This document shows, one piece after another, positions 43,050 through 51,427 of a stretch of 64,000 bases of DNA. Source of the DNA: Lachnospiraceae bacterium UBA5899 (lineage in GTDB: Bacteria > Bacillota > Clostridia > Lachnospirales > Lachnospiraceae). A program made the position numbers and the translations under genes. The notes beneath the pieces were generated by a model. The model made no database searches. It was not told the DNA's origin and saw nothing but the letters and a program-made list of their open reading frames with translations. The number at the start of each line of letters is the position of its first letter. Within the stretch, counting starts at the first letter, position 1. Where the stretch lies: positions 62,001-126,000 of the forward strand of contig DJEL01000022.1 in assembly GCA_002432425.1 (NCBI GenBank). The letters are read 5' to 3'.

Positions 43050-43497
43050 ATGATAGAAATTAAAATAATTGATGCACAACATAAGTCGGATATAAATATT
43101 CCAAATGAACCTTTTCAAATGTTTGAAAAATTATATTTTATAGTGGAGAAAAGTGGACATATGAATTACACAGATATTCACAGGAGAGTATAAGTGAAAT
43201 GTGTTTTCCAGATAAAAATTATGACTTTGACTCTATGAATGACAGTATATTTATTGGAACATATGAAGGCGAGAAGTGTGTTGGATTGACAATCTTACAA
43301 TCGGGATTTTTAAAATACATGTATTTATACGACCTCAAAGTGAGTAAAAATATCGTGGAAAACATATAGGTAAAAAATTGATTGAGTTTGAAAAAGAAGT
43401 TGCTGTACAACATGACTTTTGCGGACTTGATACAAATATATACAAACATACAAAACAAGAAGAAAAGACAGATATTATTTTTTATAGTGAGGTTTAA
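43050..43497 (+). pseudogene. Decayed GNAT acetyltransferase (streptothricin-acetyltransferase-like)
   Basis: Reading across frames gives a continuous GNAT protein: MIEIKIIDAQHKSDINIP, then after a frameshift LHRYSQESISEMCFP, IFIGTYEGEKCVG and DLKVSK, then after a second shift YRGKHIGKKLIEF, the acetyl-CoA-binding motif A. Both shifts look like loss of one A in an A run (near 43147 and 43345). About 25 residues between FCGL and DTNIYKHTK, including motif B, seem deleted. It resembles SatA-like acetyltransferases of Gram-positive gut bacteria from memory. A working product is not expected. Confidence 0.75.
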
Positions 43498-43508
43498 CGG
43501 TAATAAAG

Positions 43509-43950
43509 ATGACAGAAAGAATAATAGATAAAGAACTTAAACTAATTCCCTATTATAGAAATGATGAGGTTTCCCTTCCATGGTATCAGGATTTAGATGT
43601 ATATAAGCAAGTAGATAACAGGGACGAGCCTTATGATTTAGAACTTTTGCATTGTATGTACGATTACCTGAGTTCCAATGGGGATTGCTACTATTATAGA
43701 ATATGAAGGTAAATTAGTAGGGGATGTTTCATTGAGGGACAATGGAGAAATCGCCATTGTAGTTTGTAAGGAATATCAAAACCGGCATATCGGAAGACGA
43801 TGTGTGTTGGAAATGTTGAAATTAACAAAAGAAAAAGGAATGGTCAAAGTGAAAGCAAATATATATTCCTTTAATAAACAGAGCCAGACCATGTTCTAAT
43901 CCGTTAGGTTTGTAAAAACAGAAGAAGAGTGGTATGAATATATAATCTAA
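43509..43950 (+). pseudogene. Second decayed GNAT acetyltransferase
   Basis: The first 62 codons (MTERIIDKELKLIPYYRNDE onward) run into a frameshift at about 43690; the other frame continues IEYEGKLVGDVSLRDNGEIA, KEYQNRHIGRRCVLEMLKL (GNAT motif A) and stops at TAA 43897-43899, but the same frame then continues VRFVKTEEEWYEYII to 43950. So there is one inserted base and one nonsense codon in the C-terminal motif. It starts 12 bp behind the previous pseudogene. Not expected to be active. Confidence 0.75.
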
Positions 43951-44050
43951 TAATAAGTTTCTTGCCTTATACCAACAACTTTCTACGAATTTAATCTATG
44001 AAGGAACATGAAAATGCTGTTGGTGAAAATAAAATTTTAAGAACATCGGG

Positions 44051-44101
44051 ACACAAGATAATGTTTCACGTGAAACATTGAACATCAATATGTTGTGATT
44101 T
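44051..44101. other. parS site 3 module
   Basis: Perfect TGTTTCACGTGAAACA at 44062-44077. A 26-bp block (44051-44076) and the distal TTGTGATTT (44093-44101) are identical to the module at 42540-42590, with the same 16-nt gap. It lies 460 bp before parA. Between it and the parA promoter I see nothing else. Confidence 0.92.
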
Positions 44102-44211
44102 TTACTGAAAAATATCCAAAATTAGCCATTTTACAACACCTGACATCCAGCATTTTCGGCAAAAATCCGCATTTCAAAACTAAACTTCTTATAGCCTATC
44201 CCAAAGAATGA

Positions 44212-44220
44212 TGTTATAAT
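44212..44220 (+). promoter_or_regulatory. parA promoter (extended -10)
   Basis: TGTTATAAT (TG-N-TATAAT) with no convincing -35 box, as extended -10 promoters allow. Transcription would start near 44227, so the hairpin array would form the 5' leader of parAB. Confidence 0.6.
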
Positions 44221-44222
44221 GT

Positions 44223-44533
44223 ATAAGATGCAAGTTAAAAACAAGCGGCTGTGCTACGCACAGACATTTGTTTTTAACGCATCTTATAACGAGCAAATTG
44301 TTTTGCGTCAGCAAAACGAAGGCAAGCGACAGCTTGTTATTTGCGAGTGACGAACAGCGAACAAATCATTTTGCGCCAGCAAAATATAAATGAGCGAAGC
44401 TCATAGATTTGTGAGTGATGAAGTTCAGCGAACAAGCGGTTCTGCGGAGCAGAACAATAGCAAGCGATAGCTTGCAACTTGTGAGTGTTTGCAGGAGAAA
44501 ACAAGCGACTGTGCTTTGTACAGACTTAAGTCG
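44223..44533 (+). ncRNA. Structured RNA array in the parA leader (hairpin plus three tandem three-way junctions)
   Basis: Unit 0 (44223-44287) is one long hairpin: ATAAGATGC/GCATCTTAT, an 11-bp stem 44234-44244/44268-44278, and tip CTGTGC-TAC-GCACAG. Units A (44293-44344), B (44361-44412) and C (44432-44482) each have an outer stem closing two hairpins: A GCAAAT/ATTTGC with GTTTTGC-GTCA-GCAAAAC and CAAGC-GACA-GCTTG; B ACAAATC/GATTTGT with ATTTTGC-GCCA-GCAAAAT and ATGAGC-GAA-GCTCAT; C ACAAG/CTTGT with GTTCTGC-GGA-GCAGAAC and GCAAGC-GATA-GCTTGC. Stems change in both strands between units. Unit D (44509-44523) repeats the tip of unit 0 with a G-U pair that exists only in plus-strand RNA. No known RNA class comes to mind. 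A repeat-type DNA element is the alternative. Confidence 0.7.
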
Positions 44534-44560
44534 TATTAGTAGGAAAGGCTTGATATTAAA

Positions 44561-45334
44561 ATGGGAAAAGTTATTGCTATTGCCAATCAAAAGGGTGGTG
44601 TGGGTAAGACCACAACATCTATTAATTTATCTGCGTCTCTGGCGGTGAAGGGAAAAAAGGTACTGGTTATTGATACCGACCCGCAGGGAAATACTACCAG
44701 CGGATTTGGCGTTGATAAGAATGAACTGGAAAACACTATTTATGAATTGATGCTGGGAGAGTGTTCCATTCAAGATTGTATTTTAAAGGATGTTATTAAA
44801 AATGTATCCATTATTCCTTCCAACGTGAATCTGGCGGCAGCGGAAATTGAATTGATTGGTGTAGATAAAAAGGAATTTATTCTGAAAGGAGAAGTGGACT
44901 GGATAAAAGATAAATATGATTTTATCATCATTGACTGTCCTCCTTCCTTAAATACTTTGACAATTAACGCTTTGACAACGGCTGACAGTGTACTGGTTCC
45001 TATTCAATGTGAATACTACGCACTGGAAGGTCTGAGCCAGTTAATACATACCGTCAACCTGGTAAAAGAAAGACTGAACCCGGAATTGGAAATGGAAGGT
45101 GTGGTATTTACCATGTATGATTCCCGAACTAATCTTTCCATGCAGGTGGTTGAAAATGTTAAAGAACATTTAAATCAGAATATTTATAAAACCATGATTC
45201 CAAGAAATATCAGATTGGCGGAAGCACCCAGCTACGGCATGCCCATTCATATGTATGATCCAAAGTCAGCCGGTGCAGAGAGTTATATGAGTCTGGCTGA
45301 TGAGGTAATCAAACATAACAGGAAGAAAAAGTAA
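44561..45334 (+). CDS. parA: Chromosome partitioning ATPase ParA/Soj
   Basis: A 257-residue deviant Walker ATPase: KGGVGKTT (11-18) with the signature Lys, DTDPQGNTTSGFG (40-52) and IDCPPSLNTLTINAL. It binds DNA non-specifically and moves or releases ParB-bound origins; Soj also affects DnaA. The ATG follows a shifted GGAAAGG site. It forms an operon with parB (15-bp gap) behind the structured leader. Confidence 0.97.
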   Translation: MGKVIAIANQKGGVGKTTTSINLSASLAVKGKKVLVIDTDPQGNTTSGFGVDKNELENTIYELMLGECSIQDCILKDVIKNVSIIPSNVNLAAAEIELIGVDKKEFILKGEVDWIKDKYDFIIIDCPPSLNTLTINALTTADSVLVPIQCEYYALEGLSQLIHTVNLVKERLNPELEMEGVVFTMYDSRTNLSMQVVENVKEHLNQNIYKTMIPRNIRLAEAPSYGMPIHMYDPKSAGAESYMSLADEVIKHNRKKK

Positions 45335-45349
45335 GAGGAGGGTATAGCA

Positions 45350-46261
45350 ATGGCAGCAAAAAAAGGTGGATTAGGAAAGGGTCTCGGCAGCAAAGGTTTA
45401 GGTCTTGATGCATTAATACCGGAAATACCGGCAGAAAAAAAGACAGTGGCTCAGGCAAAAGAGGGAGAAGAAAATGAACAGGGTACTCTGGTTAAAATTA
45501 CCAAGGTGGAGCCCAACAAAGAACAGCCCCGTAAGAATTTTGATGAAGATGCGTTGGAAGAACTGGCAGAGTCTATCAAACAATATGGTTTAATTCAGCC
45601 CATAGTCGTACAGGACAGAGGCGACCATTATGAAATTATCGCAGGCGAGCGCCGTTGGAGAGCGGCAAGAATTGCCGGACTGAAAGAAGTTCCCGTTATT
45701 ATTAAGCATTATACGGAACAGGAAATTGTGGAAATTTCCCTGATTGAAAATATTCAGCGTGAAAACTTAAACCCCATTGAAGAAGCACAGGCATACAAAA
45801 GACTTCTGACAGAGTTTAATCTGAAGCAGGATGAAGTGGCTGAGAGAGTTTCCAAGAGCCGTACTGCCGTAACCAACTCCATGCGTCTGTTAAAGCTCTG
45901 CGATGAAGTGCAGCAGATGGTGATTGAAGACATGCTTTCCACCGGACATGCCAGAGCACTTCTTGCCATTGAAAATCCGGAAGAGCAGTACACCATTGCA
46001 CAGAAAATATTTGATGAAAAACTCAGCGTGCGTGATGTAGAAAAATTAGTGAAAAATCTTCATAAGCCGGAAAAAGCAAAGAAGAAAATAGACGATGAAG
46101 CTCTTAAGATTATTTATCAGGAAATTGAAGAAAAATTAAAGCAGGCGCTCAGCACCAAGGTTTCCATTACCGGAAAAGAAAAAGGTGCCGGCAAAATGGA
46201 AATCGAATTTTACAGTCATGAGGATTTGGACAGACTGGTTGATTTACTGACAAAAGCCTGA
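45350..46261 (+). CDS. parB: Chromosome partitioning protein ParB/Spo0J
   Basis: A 303-residue CTP-dependent DNA clamp: typical start KKGGLGKGLGSKGLGLDAL, the N-terminal CTPase core with NPRKNF-like EQPRKNFDEDALEELAESIK and GERRWRAARIAGL, the ENIQRENLNPIEEA box, a helix-turn-helix (KQDEVAERVSKSRTAVTNSM) and a C-terminal dimer domain. It loads at the three nearby parS sites. GAGGAGGG precedes the ATG. Confidence 0.98.
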   Translation: MAAKKGGLGKGLGSKGLGLDALIPEIPAEKKTVAQAKEGEENEQGTLVKITKVEPNKEQPRKNFDEDALEELAESIKQYGLIQPIVVQDRGDHYEIIAGERRWRAARIAGLKEVPVIIKHYTEQEIVEISLIENIQRENLNPIEEAQAYKRLLTEFNLKQDEVAERVSKSRTAVTNSMRLLKLCDEVQQMVIEDMLSTGHARALLAIENPEEQYTIAQKIFDEKLSVRDVEKLVKNLHKPEKAKKKIDDEALKIIYQEIEEKLKQALSTKVSITGKEKGAGKMEIEFYSHEDLDRLVDLLTKA

Positions 46262-46284
46262 CAGAAAGATACGAGGAAATACTA

Positions 46285-46794
46285 ATGAACAGTAATATAC
46301 TGCAAAGTATCGGACTTGGAAATCTGGATATTGCTTACCTGTTTCTGATTTTACTTGTTTTCATTGTAGTGCTTTTTGTAATTATTATCCTGCAGATGAA
46401 AAAGTTAAACCGGTTACAGAAAAGAATAAGTAAATTTATGACGGGCAAGGATGCAAAGAGCCTGGAAAAAGATATTGTAGGTCTGTATGAGGACAATAAG
46501 TTTTTGAAAATCAATGTGGACAAAAACAAAAAGGACATCCGTACACTCTACAAAAATATGGAGCATGCATTCCAGAAAATCGGTCTGGTAAAATATGATG
46601 CTTTTCAGCAGATGGGCGGAAAACTCAGTTTTTCCCTTGCGCTGCTGGATGAGAACAACAACGGATTTATTCTGAACTCCGTGCACAGTACGGAGGGATG
46701 TTACACCTACACCAAAGAAATTAAGAATGGAGAATGTGCAATTTCTCTGGGCGAAGAGGAACAGCAGGCGCTTGACATGGCTATTGGAGAATAG
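46285..46794 (+). CDS. DUF4446 family membrane protein
   Basis: A 169-residue protein with one membrane segment (about 18-38), a coiled-coil stretch and a C-terminal domain (LVKYDAFQQMGGKLSFSLAL, DENNNGFILNSVHSTEGCYTY) that I recognise as DUF4446. This family follows parB in many Clostridia; its role is unknown, perhaps linked to the origin or envelope. Gap to parB 23 bp. Confidence 0.88.
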   Translation: MNSNILQSIGLGNLDIAYLFLILLVFIVVLFVIIILQMKKLNRLQKRISKFMTGKDAKSLEKDIVGLYEDNKFLKINVDKNKKDIRTLYKNMEHAFQKIGLVKYDAFQQMGGKLSFSLALLDENNNGFILNSVHSTEGCYTYTKEIKNGECAISLGEEEQQALDMAIGE

Positions 46795-46820
46795 CATTCT
46801 TAATTGGGAAAGGAACCTAC

Positions 46821-47873
46821 ATGAAGAGTGTTTCAGTAAATGAACTTAAGGGTAATGAAATAGCAGCTCAGGATATTCTCACAAGTGATTACCAGATGAT
46901 TTTACCGGCAGGTTCCGAACTTAAGGTAAAGTATATTGATAAGCTGCTGAGTCTGGGAATTGTAAAAGTTTATGTCAGGGATGAATATTCACAGCAGGAG
47001 GAGATTTCCATATTAAAAGAAGATGTGGAAGTTTCCATGAAGGAAAAAGTAAAAGAAGTTCTGGAAAAGCATACTTACCGTCATAACGAAGAACTGGCGA
47101 GCCTGAATGAAACGGCGGACAATGTTATCACGGAAATCACGGAAGAAGATGAAGTGATGGAAAAGGTTTTTGACGTAAAGCAGCGGAGTACCGATATTTT
47201 TGAACATTCCTTAAATGTATGCAGTCTGGCAATTCTTACGGCTATTAAATTAGGTTACAGCAGAGAAAGCCTGCACGATATCGGTGTGGGATGTTTACTA
47301 CATGATATTGGATTACAATATTTAACAATAAACTATCAGAACGAAGATGCTGCCACCATGTCAAGAGCGGAAATCGCAGAATTCAAGAAGCATCCGGTTT
47401 ACGCATATTCCGCACTGAAAAATGAAAAGTGGCTGTCCGACACCGCAAAAGCCATGATTTTGTACCATCATGAAAGACTGGATGGCTCCGGTTATCCATT
47501 GCATGCCACACAGATTTCGGAACCGGTGCATATTTTAACGGTGTGCGATACCTTCGATGAGATGATCTGCGGTATCAGTTGTAAAAAAGTAAAGGTTTAT
47601 GAAGCAATAGAGTATCTGAAAACCTTTAAAAATATTAAGTATAGTGGTAAAATAGTAGATGCGTTTTTTCAGTTCACGGCAGTTTACCCGGTTGGAACCC
47701 AGGTGCTTACGGGAGACGGAGAAACAGGCATTGTTGTCAGACAGAACAGAGAGTTCCCGGACAGACCGGTACTCAGAATTATTAAAGATAAAAATGGCAA
47801 GGATGTTACGGAAGAAAAAATTCTCGACCTTATTCTTGTGCAAAATGTATTTATAGAAAAAGCAATTGATTAG
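46821..47873 (+). CDS. HD-GYP domain protein, probable cyclic-di-nucleotide phosphodiesterase
   Basis: A 350-residue protein. The HD-GYP domain (about 130-265) contains HSLNVCSLA, LLHDIG, a later KHP and the full HHERLDGSGYP motif, so the metal site appears intact; these enzymes cleave cyclic di-GMP or related signals. The N-terminal 60 residues resemble the DUF3391-like cap. A small C-terminal domain follows. It is part of the plus-strand run between DUF4446 and serS. Confidence 0.88.
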   Translation: MKSVSVNELKGNEIAAQDILTSDYQMILPAGSELKVKYIDKLLSLGIVKVYVRDEYSQQEEISILKEDVEVSMKEKVKEVLEKHTYRHNEELASLNETADNVITEITEEDEVMEKVFDVKQRSTDIFEHSLNVCSLAILTAIKLGYSRESLHDIGVGCLLHDIGLQYLTINYQNEDAATMSRAEIAEFKKHPVYAYSALKNEKWLSDTAKAMILYHHERLDGSGYPLHATQISEPVHILTVCDTFDEMICGISCKKVKVYEAIEYLKTFKNIKYSGKIVDAFFQFTAVYPVGTQVLTGDGETGIVVRQNREFPDRPVLRIIKDKNGKDVTEEKILDLILVQNVFIEKAID

Positions 47874-47899
47874 ATTATTATTTAAGGAGGCGTCTACTC

Positions 47900-49177
47900 A
47901 TGATAGACATTAAATTTTTAAGAGAAAATCCTGATTTAGTAAAGGAAAATATCAAAAAGAAATTCCAAGATGCAAAGCTTCCCCTTGTTGACGAAGTGAT
48001 TGCTCTGGATGCAGAGAGCAGAAAAGTTAAGCAGGAAGCAGACGAACTTCGTGCACAGAAGAACAAGATTTCCAAGGAAATCGGCGCTCTGATGGCACAG
48101 GGTAAAAAAGAAGAAGCAGAAGCAAAGAAAGCAGAAGTTGCTGCCCAGTCCAAGAGACTTGCTGAACTGGAAGCAAAAGAGCCGGAATATCAGGAAAAAA
48201 TCACAGCAATCATGATGAAAATTCCTCAGATGATTGACGCTTCCGTACCCATCGGAAAAGATGACACACAGAACGTGGAAATTACCAGATTCGGTGAGCC
48301 CAAGGTTCCCGATTTTGAAGTACCTTATCATGCAGATATTATGGAAAGAATTAACGGTCTTGATAAAGAGAGTGCCGGCAGAACAAGCGGCAACGGTTTC
48401 TATTATCTGATGGGCGATGCTGCCAGAATTCATTCCGCAATGCTTAGCTATGCAAGAGATTTCATGATTAATAAAGGATTTACTTATTGTATTCCTCCTT
48501 TCATGATTAGAAGCAGCGTTGTAAACGGTGTTATGAGCTTTGATGAAATGGAAGCCATGATGTATAAGATTGAAGGCGAAGACCTTTACCTGATTGGTAC
48601 TTCCGAACATTCCATGATTGGTAAGTTCAAGGGTCAGATTGTAAACGAAGCAAGCCTTCCCATTACCATGACCTCTTATTCTCCCTGCTTCCGTAAGGAA
48701 GTCGGTTCCCACGGCATTGAGGAACGCGGCGTTTATCGTGTGCATCAGTTTGAAAAGCAGGAAATGGTTGTTCTTTGCAAACCCGAAGAGTCCATGGACT
48801 GGTACAACAAGATGTGGTCTTACACCGTAGAATTTTTCAGAAGCCTGGACATCCCCGTCCGTACACTGGAATGCTGCAGCGGCGATCTGGCTGACTTAAA
48901 GGTAAAATCCTGCGACGTCGAATCATGGAGCCCCAGACAGAAGAAGTACTTTGAAGTCGGTTCCTGCTCTACCTTAGGTGATGCACAGGCAAGACGTCTC
49001 GGCATCCGTACAAAAGGCGAAAATGGTACTTACTTTGTGCATACATTAAATAATACAGTATTGGCTACTCCGAGAGGACTGATTGCATTCCTTGAAAACA
49101 ATGTAAACGAAGACGGTACTGTAAACATTCCCGAAGCACTTCGTCCTTACATGGGTGGTGTTTCCAAGATTGGTTAA
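47900..49177 (+). CDS. serS: Seryl-tRNA synthetase
   Basis: A 425-residue class II synthetase of usual length: N-terminal antiparallel coiled coil (about 30-100) that grips the tRNA-Ser long arm, motif 2 CFRKEVGSHGIEERGVYRVH near 257-276 and motif 3 in VLATPRGLIAFLEN near 390. AAGGAGG precedes the ATG. No T-box leader fits in the 26-bp gap. Confidence 0.98.
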   Translation: MIDIKFLRENPDLVKENIKKKFQDAKLPLVDEVIALDAESRKVKQEADELRAQKNKISKEIGALMAQGKKEEAEAKKAEVAAQSKRLAELEAKEPEYQEKITAIMMKIPQMIDASVPIGKDDTQNVEITRFGEPKVPDFEVPYHADIMERINGLDKESAGRTSGNGFYYLMGDAARIHSAMLSYARDFMINKGFTYCIPPFMIRSSVVNGVMSFDEMEAMMYKIEGEDLYLIGTSEHSMIGKFKGQIVNEASLPITMTSYSPCFRKEVGSHGIEERGVYRVHQFEKQEMVVLCKPEESMDWYNKMWSYTVEFFRSLDIPVRTLECCSGDLADLKVKSCDVESWSPRQKKYFEVGSCSTLGDAQARRLGIRTKGENGTYFVHTLNNTVLATPRGLIAFLENNVNEDGTVNIPEALRPYMGGVSKIG

Positions 49178-49215
49178 TAGATTTATACAAAGCGAAAAGA
49201 AAGAAGGTGAAATCC

Positions 49216-50103
49216 TTGCATAAATTTATGAGAGCCATCGGCTTCAGTAAAATCAGTAACAGAAAAGAATTGAAGGCTCTGCTTGCCAGCGTTGTGATGA
49301 ATGCGGGCAAAAGGGCTTATACCATCAGCGACGAAGAGGTTCTTTTAGGAGAATTCAGCAAGGATTTCGCTGAAAATATGGGCATCGCCGTCTGCGGAGA
49401 ATTTGACGAGTCGGACGATGAGAAATTTATTTATGAGTATTACTATCCGTATTTAAGAGGCAGAGGCATCACCACCACGGAGGATGTTTCCGTGGAAAGG
49501 CATGCTGCCAGGGAGTCCTACGCCGGCATCTGCGATGATGTGAAGGTTGGCGTTTCCCTTATTTTTTACCTGCAGAACATGATTCCCTATGTAAAAGCGC
49601 AGGCACAGGGAAAGCTTCCCATCAAGGGAACGACACTCACCCTGTCGGCTTTGTCCATCAAGGGAAATATTATGTTCCCCATCAAAAAAGATGAGCAGCA
49701 GAAGCTGAAAATCAAAAAAGACTCCAATGTGCGCAACAACCTGATTGCAGCGGCAAGACGCGGTGACGAGGAAGCCATTGAAACACTGACGCTGGAAGAT
49801 ATGGATATGTACACCACGATTTCCAAGAAAATCCAGAACGAAGATGTATTCAGTCTGGTGGACACCTACTGCATGCCTTATGGTGTGGAGTGCGACCAGT
49901 ATTCCATTCTGGGTGAAATCCAGGAGTGCAATCTGGTGACCAACAGCCTTACCGGCGAAGAAGTTTACCTGATGTCCGTCTACTGCAACGAGCTGACCTT
50001 TGATGTCTGCATCAACAAGCTGGACCTTTACGGAGAGCCGGAAATCGGCCGCCGCTTTAAGGGTATCATCTGGCTTCAGGGTTTCATTAATTTTCCGGAA
50101 TAG
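49216..50103 (+). CDS. DUF3881 family protein
   Basis: A 295-residue cytoplasmic protein; the start MHKFMRAIGFSKI and the ending GRRFKGIIWLQGFINF match DUF3881, a family I know from Lachnospiraceae. TTG 49216 is taken as the start because relatives begin with HKF-RAIGFS and AAGGTG lies 6 nt before it; GTG 49207 or ATG 49228 are less likely. Function unknown. It follows serS by 38 bp. Confidence 0.82.
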   Translation: MHKFMRAIGFSKISNRKELKALLASVVMNAGKRAYTISDEEVLLGEFSKDFAENMGIAVCGEFDESDDEKFIYEYYYPYLRGRGITTTEDVSVERHAARESYAGICDDVKVGVSLIFYLQNMIPYVKAQAQGKLPIKGTTLTLSALSIKGNIMFPIKKDEQQKLKIKKDSNVRNNLIAAARRGDEEAIETLTLEDMDMYTTISKKIQNEDVFSLVDTYCMPYGVECDQYSILGEIQECNLVTNSLTGEEVYLMSVYCNELTFDVCINKLDLYGEPEIGRRFKGIIWLQGFINFPE

Positions 50104-50104
50104 A

Positions 50105-50134
50105 TTGACCGGGGATTTTCCTTTATGGTATAAT
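50105..50134 (+). promoter_or_regulatory. tRNA-Arg promoter
   Basis: TTGACC (50105-50110), 18-bp spacer, TATAAT (50129-50134), starting right behind the DUF3881 stop. A 9-bp AT-rich hairpin (50145-50172) lies between it and the tRNA. Confidence 0.75.
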
Positions 50135-50178
50135 TTCATAGTGTAAAAATCTGTTTGAACAGGCAGATTTTTATATAT

Positions 50179-50250
50179 GTTTCCTTAGTTAAATGGATAT
50201 AACAGCCCCCTCCTAAGGGGCAGTTGTGGGTTCGATTCCCGCAGGGAACG
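50179..50250 (+). tRNA. tRNA-Arg (anticodon CCU)
   Basis: A full cloverleaf: acceptor GTTTCCT/AGGGAAC with one G-U pair, D arm GTTA...TAAC, anticodon stem GCCCC/GGGGC with loop CTCCTAA (anticodon CCT, reads AGG), T arm GTGGG-TTCGATT-CCCGC, discriminator G. CCA is not encoded. Confidence 0.95.
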
Positions 50251-50256
50251 TTTCAG

Positions 50257-50289
50257 CGGCAATGAAGATAGTTTCATTGCCGTTTTTTT
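50257..50289 (+). terminator. Terminator of the tRNA gene
   Basis: CGGCAATGAA (50257-50266) pairs with TTCATTGCCG (50273-50282), followed by seven T. Confidence 0.93.
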
Positions 50290-50431
50290 CATGCGAAAAA
50301 GAAGTGCAAAATTCCTTACAACGGACGAAAATGTGACTTGCATTCTGTAAATTATATGATAAGATATAGCCAGAAACAAAAAATAAAAAAGATATAGAAG
50401 CATACATTTTATATCAAAAAGGGTATTACAT

Positions 50432-51316
50432 ATGGATATTAGGGCAATGCGTTATTTTCTTGCAATCGCAGAAACAGAGAATGTATCAAAGGCGGCGGAA
50501 CGGCTTCATATGTCGCAGCCTCCGCTGACACGCCAGATGAAACAACTCGAGGAAGAACTGAATGTGGAACTCTTTGAGCGGGAGAACGGGAGACTTCATC
50601 TGACAGAAGCGGGCTATTATTTCAGGGAGCATGCAAGGGAAATCGTGGAACTGACGGATAAGCTCAAAGAAGAAATGAACAGTACGTTTGGAACATATGA
50701 CGGAAATATCAGCATTGGAAGTATTGAGACAGTCGGAGTGGGCGTGCTTCCAACCTGGATTACAGAATTTCACAGTCAGTTTCCGGACATTACGTATAAT
50801 ATCTGCTACAGCAATACCGAGGAGATTCTAAGAAAATTAGACCTTGGCATCTTTGATATCGGAATTGTGCGCGAGCCGTTTAACAGCGAAAAATATGAAT
50901 GTATCCGTCTGCAGGAGGAATCGTGGATAGCCTGTATTCATAAAGATAATCCGTTGGCGGCAGGGGAAGCGGACACGTTGGAACTGGCGGAGCTTGCAAA
51001 AGAAAATCTGATTGCACCCGGTAGGAACAGCCATGAAGAACAGATAAAAAACTGGTTTCATATGATTGGAATGAAGCCGCATATTGTCTGCCTTTATACG
51101 GCGCTTGGCGGCGGCTTTGAGCTGGTCCGTCAGGGACTTGGAATTCTTCTGTGTCCAAAGTCGGCGGCAAGCAGACTGCAGACCCCGGAGATTGTGTGCA
51201 AGGAGATTATCAATCCGAAATTTACCTCCTGCGCAGTGGTAGTCTGGAAGAAATATGGGGCGATGTCAAGTTCTGCAAGTCGTTTTGCAGACTATATAAG
51301 AACAAAAAACGAATAG
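50432..51316 (+). CDS. LysR-family transcriptional regulator
   Basis: A 294-residue LysR regulator: helix-turn-helix at residues 1-60 (MRYFLAIAETENVSKAAERL) and a two-part effector domain from about 88 (GNISIGSIETVGVGVLPTW). It is transcribed toward, and just before, the transporter/catabolic operon, so it is the likely regulator of it, with a substrate or intermediate as inducer. A terminator separates the two. Confidence 0.92.
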   Translation: MDIRAMRYFLAIAETENVSKAAERLHMSQPPLTRQMKQLEEELNVELFERENGRLHLTEAGYYFREHAREIVELTDKLKEEMNSTFGTYDGNISIGSIETVGVGVLPTWITEFHSQFPDITYNICYSNTEEILRKLDLGIFDIGIVREPFNSEKYECIRLQEESWIACIHKDNPLAAGEADTLELAELAKENLIAPGRNSHEEQIKNWFHMIGMKPHIVCLYTALGGGFELVRQGLGILLCPKSAASRLQTPEIVCKEIINPKFTSCAVVVWKKYGAMSSSASRFADYIRTKNE

Positions 51317-51329
51317 AAACATAAAAACA

Positions 51330-51351
51330 ATACCGAAACGGTATCATTTTT
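51330..51351 (+). terminator. Terminator behind the LysR gene
   Basis: ATACCG-AAA-CGGTAT (51330-51344) followed by CATTTTTG. Confidence 0.75.
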
Positions 51352-51375
51352 GTAAATTTCCTGAAAAAATAATGC

Positions 51376-51404
51376 TTGAAAAAATGTAGGAATGATGATA
51401 GACT
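51376..51404 (+). promoter_or_regulatory. Promoter of the BMP/catabolic operon
   Basis: TTGAAA (51376-51381), 17-bp spacer, TAGACT (51399-51404) with an upstream TG (extended -10). TGTAGG (51385-51390) and CCTACA (51413-51418) form an inverted repeat around the -10, a possible regulator site. Confidence 0.6.
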
Positions 51405-51427
51405 TGCGTCAACCTACAGGTGAGGGA

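Noticed and set aside
44223..44533. CRISPR array in the parA leader
   Set aside because: Units are diverged, self-complementary and contiguous; there are no identical repeats with unique spacers and no cas genes.
47874..47899. T-box leader for serS
   Set aside because: Only 26 bp separate serS from the HD-GYP gene, and no T-box sequence is present.
49453..50139. Long open frame opposite the DUF3881 gene
   Set aside because: It lies entirely on the antisense of a well-supported gene and has no ribosome site or family features.
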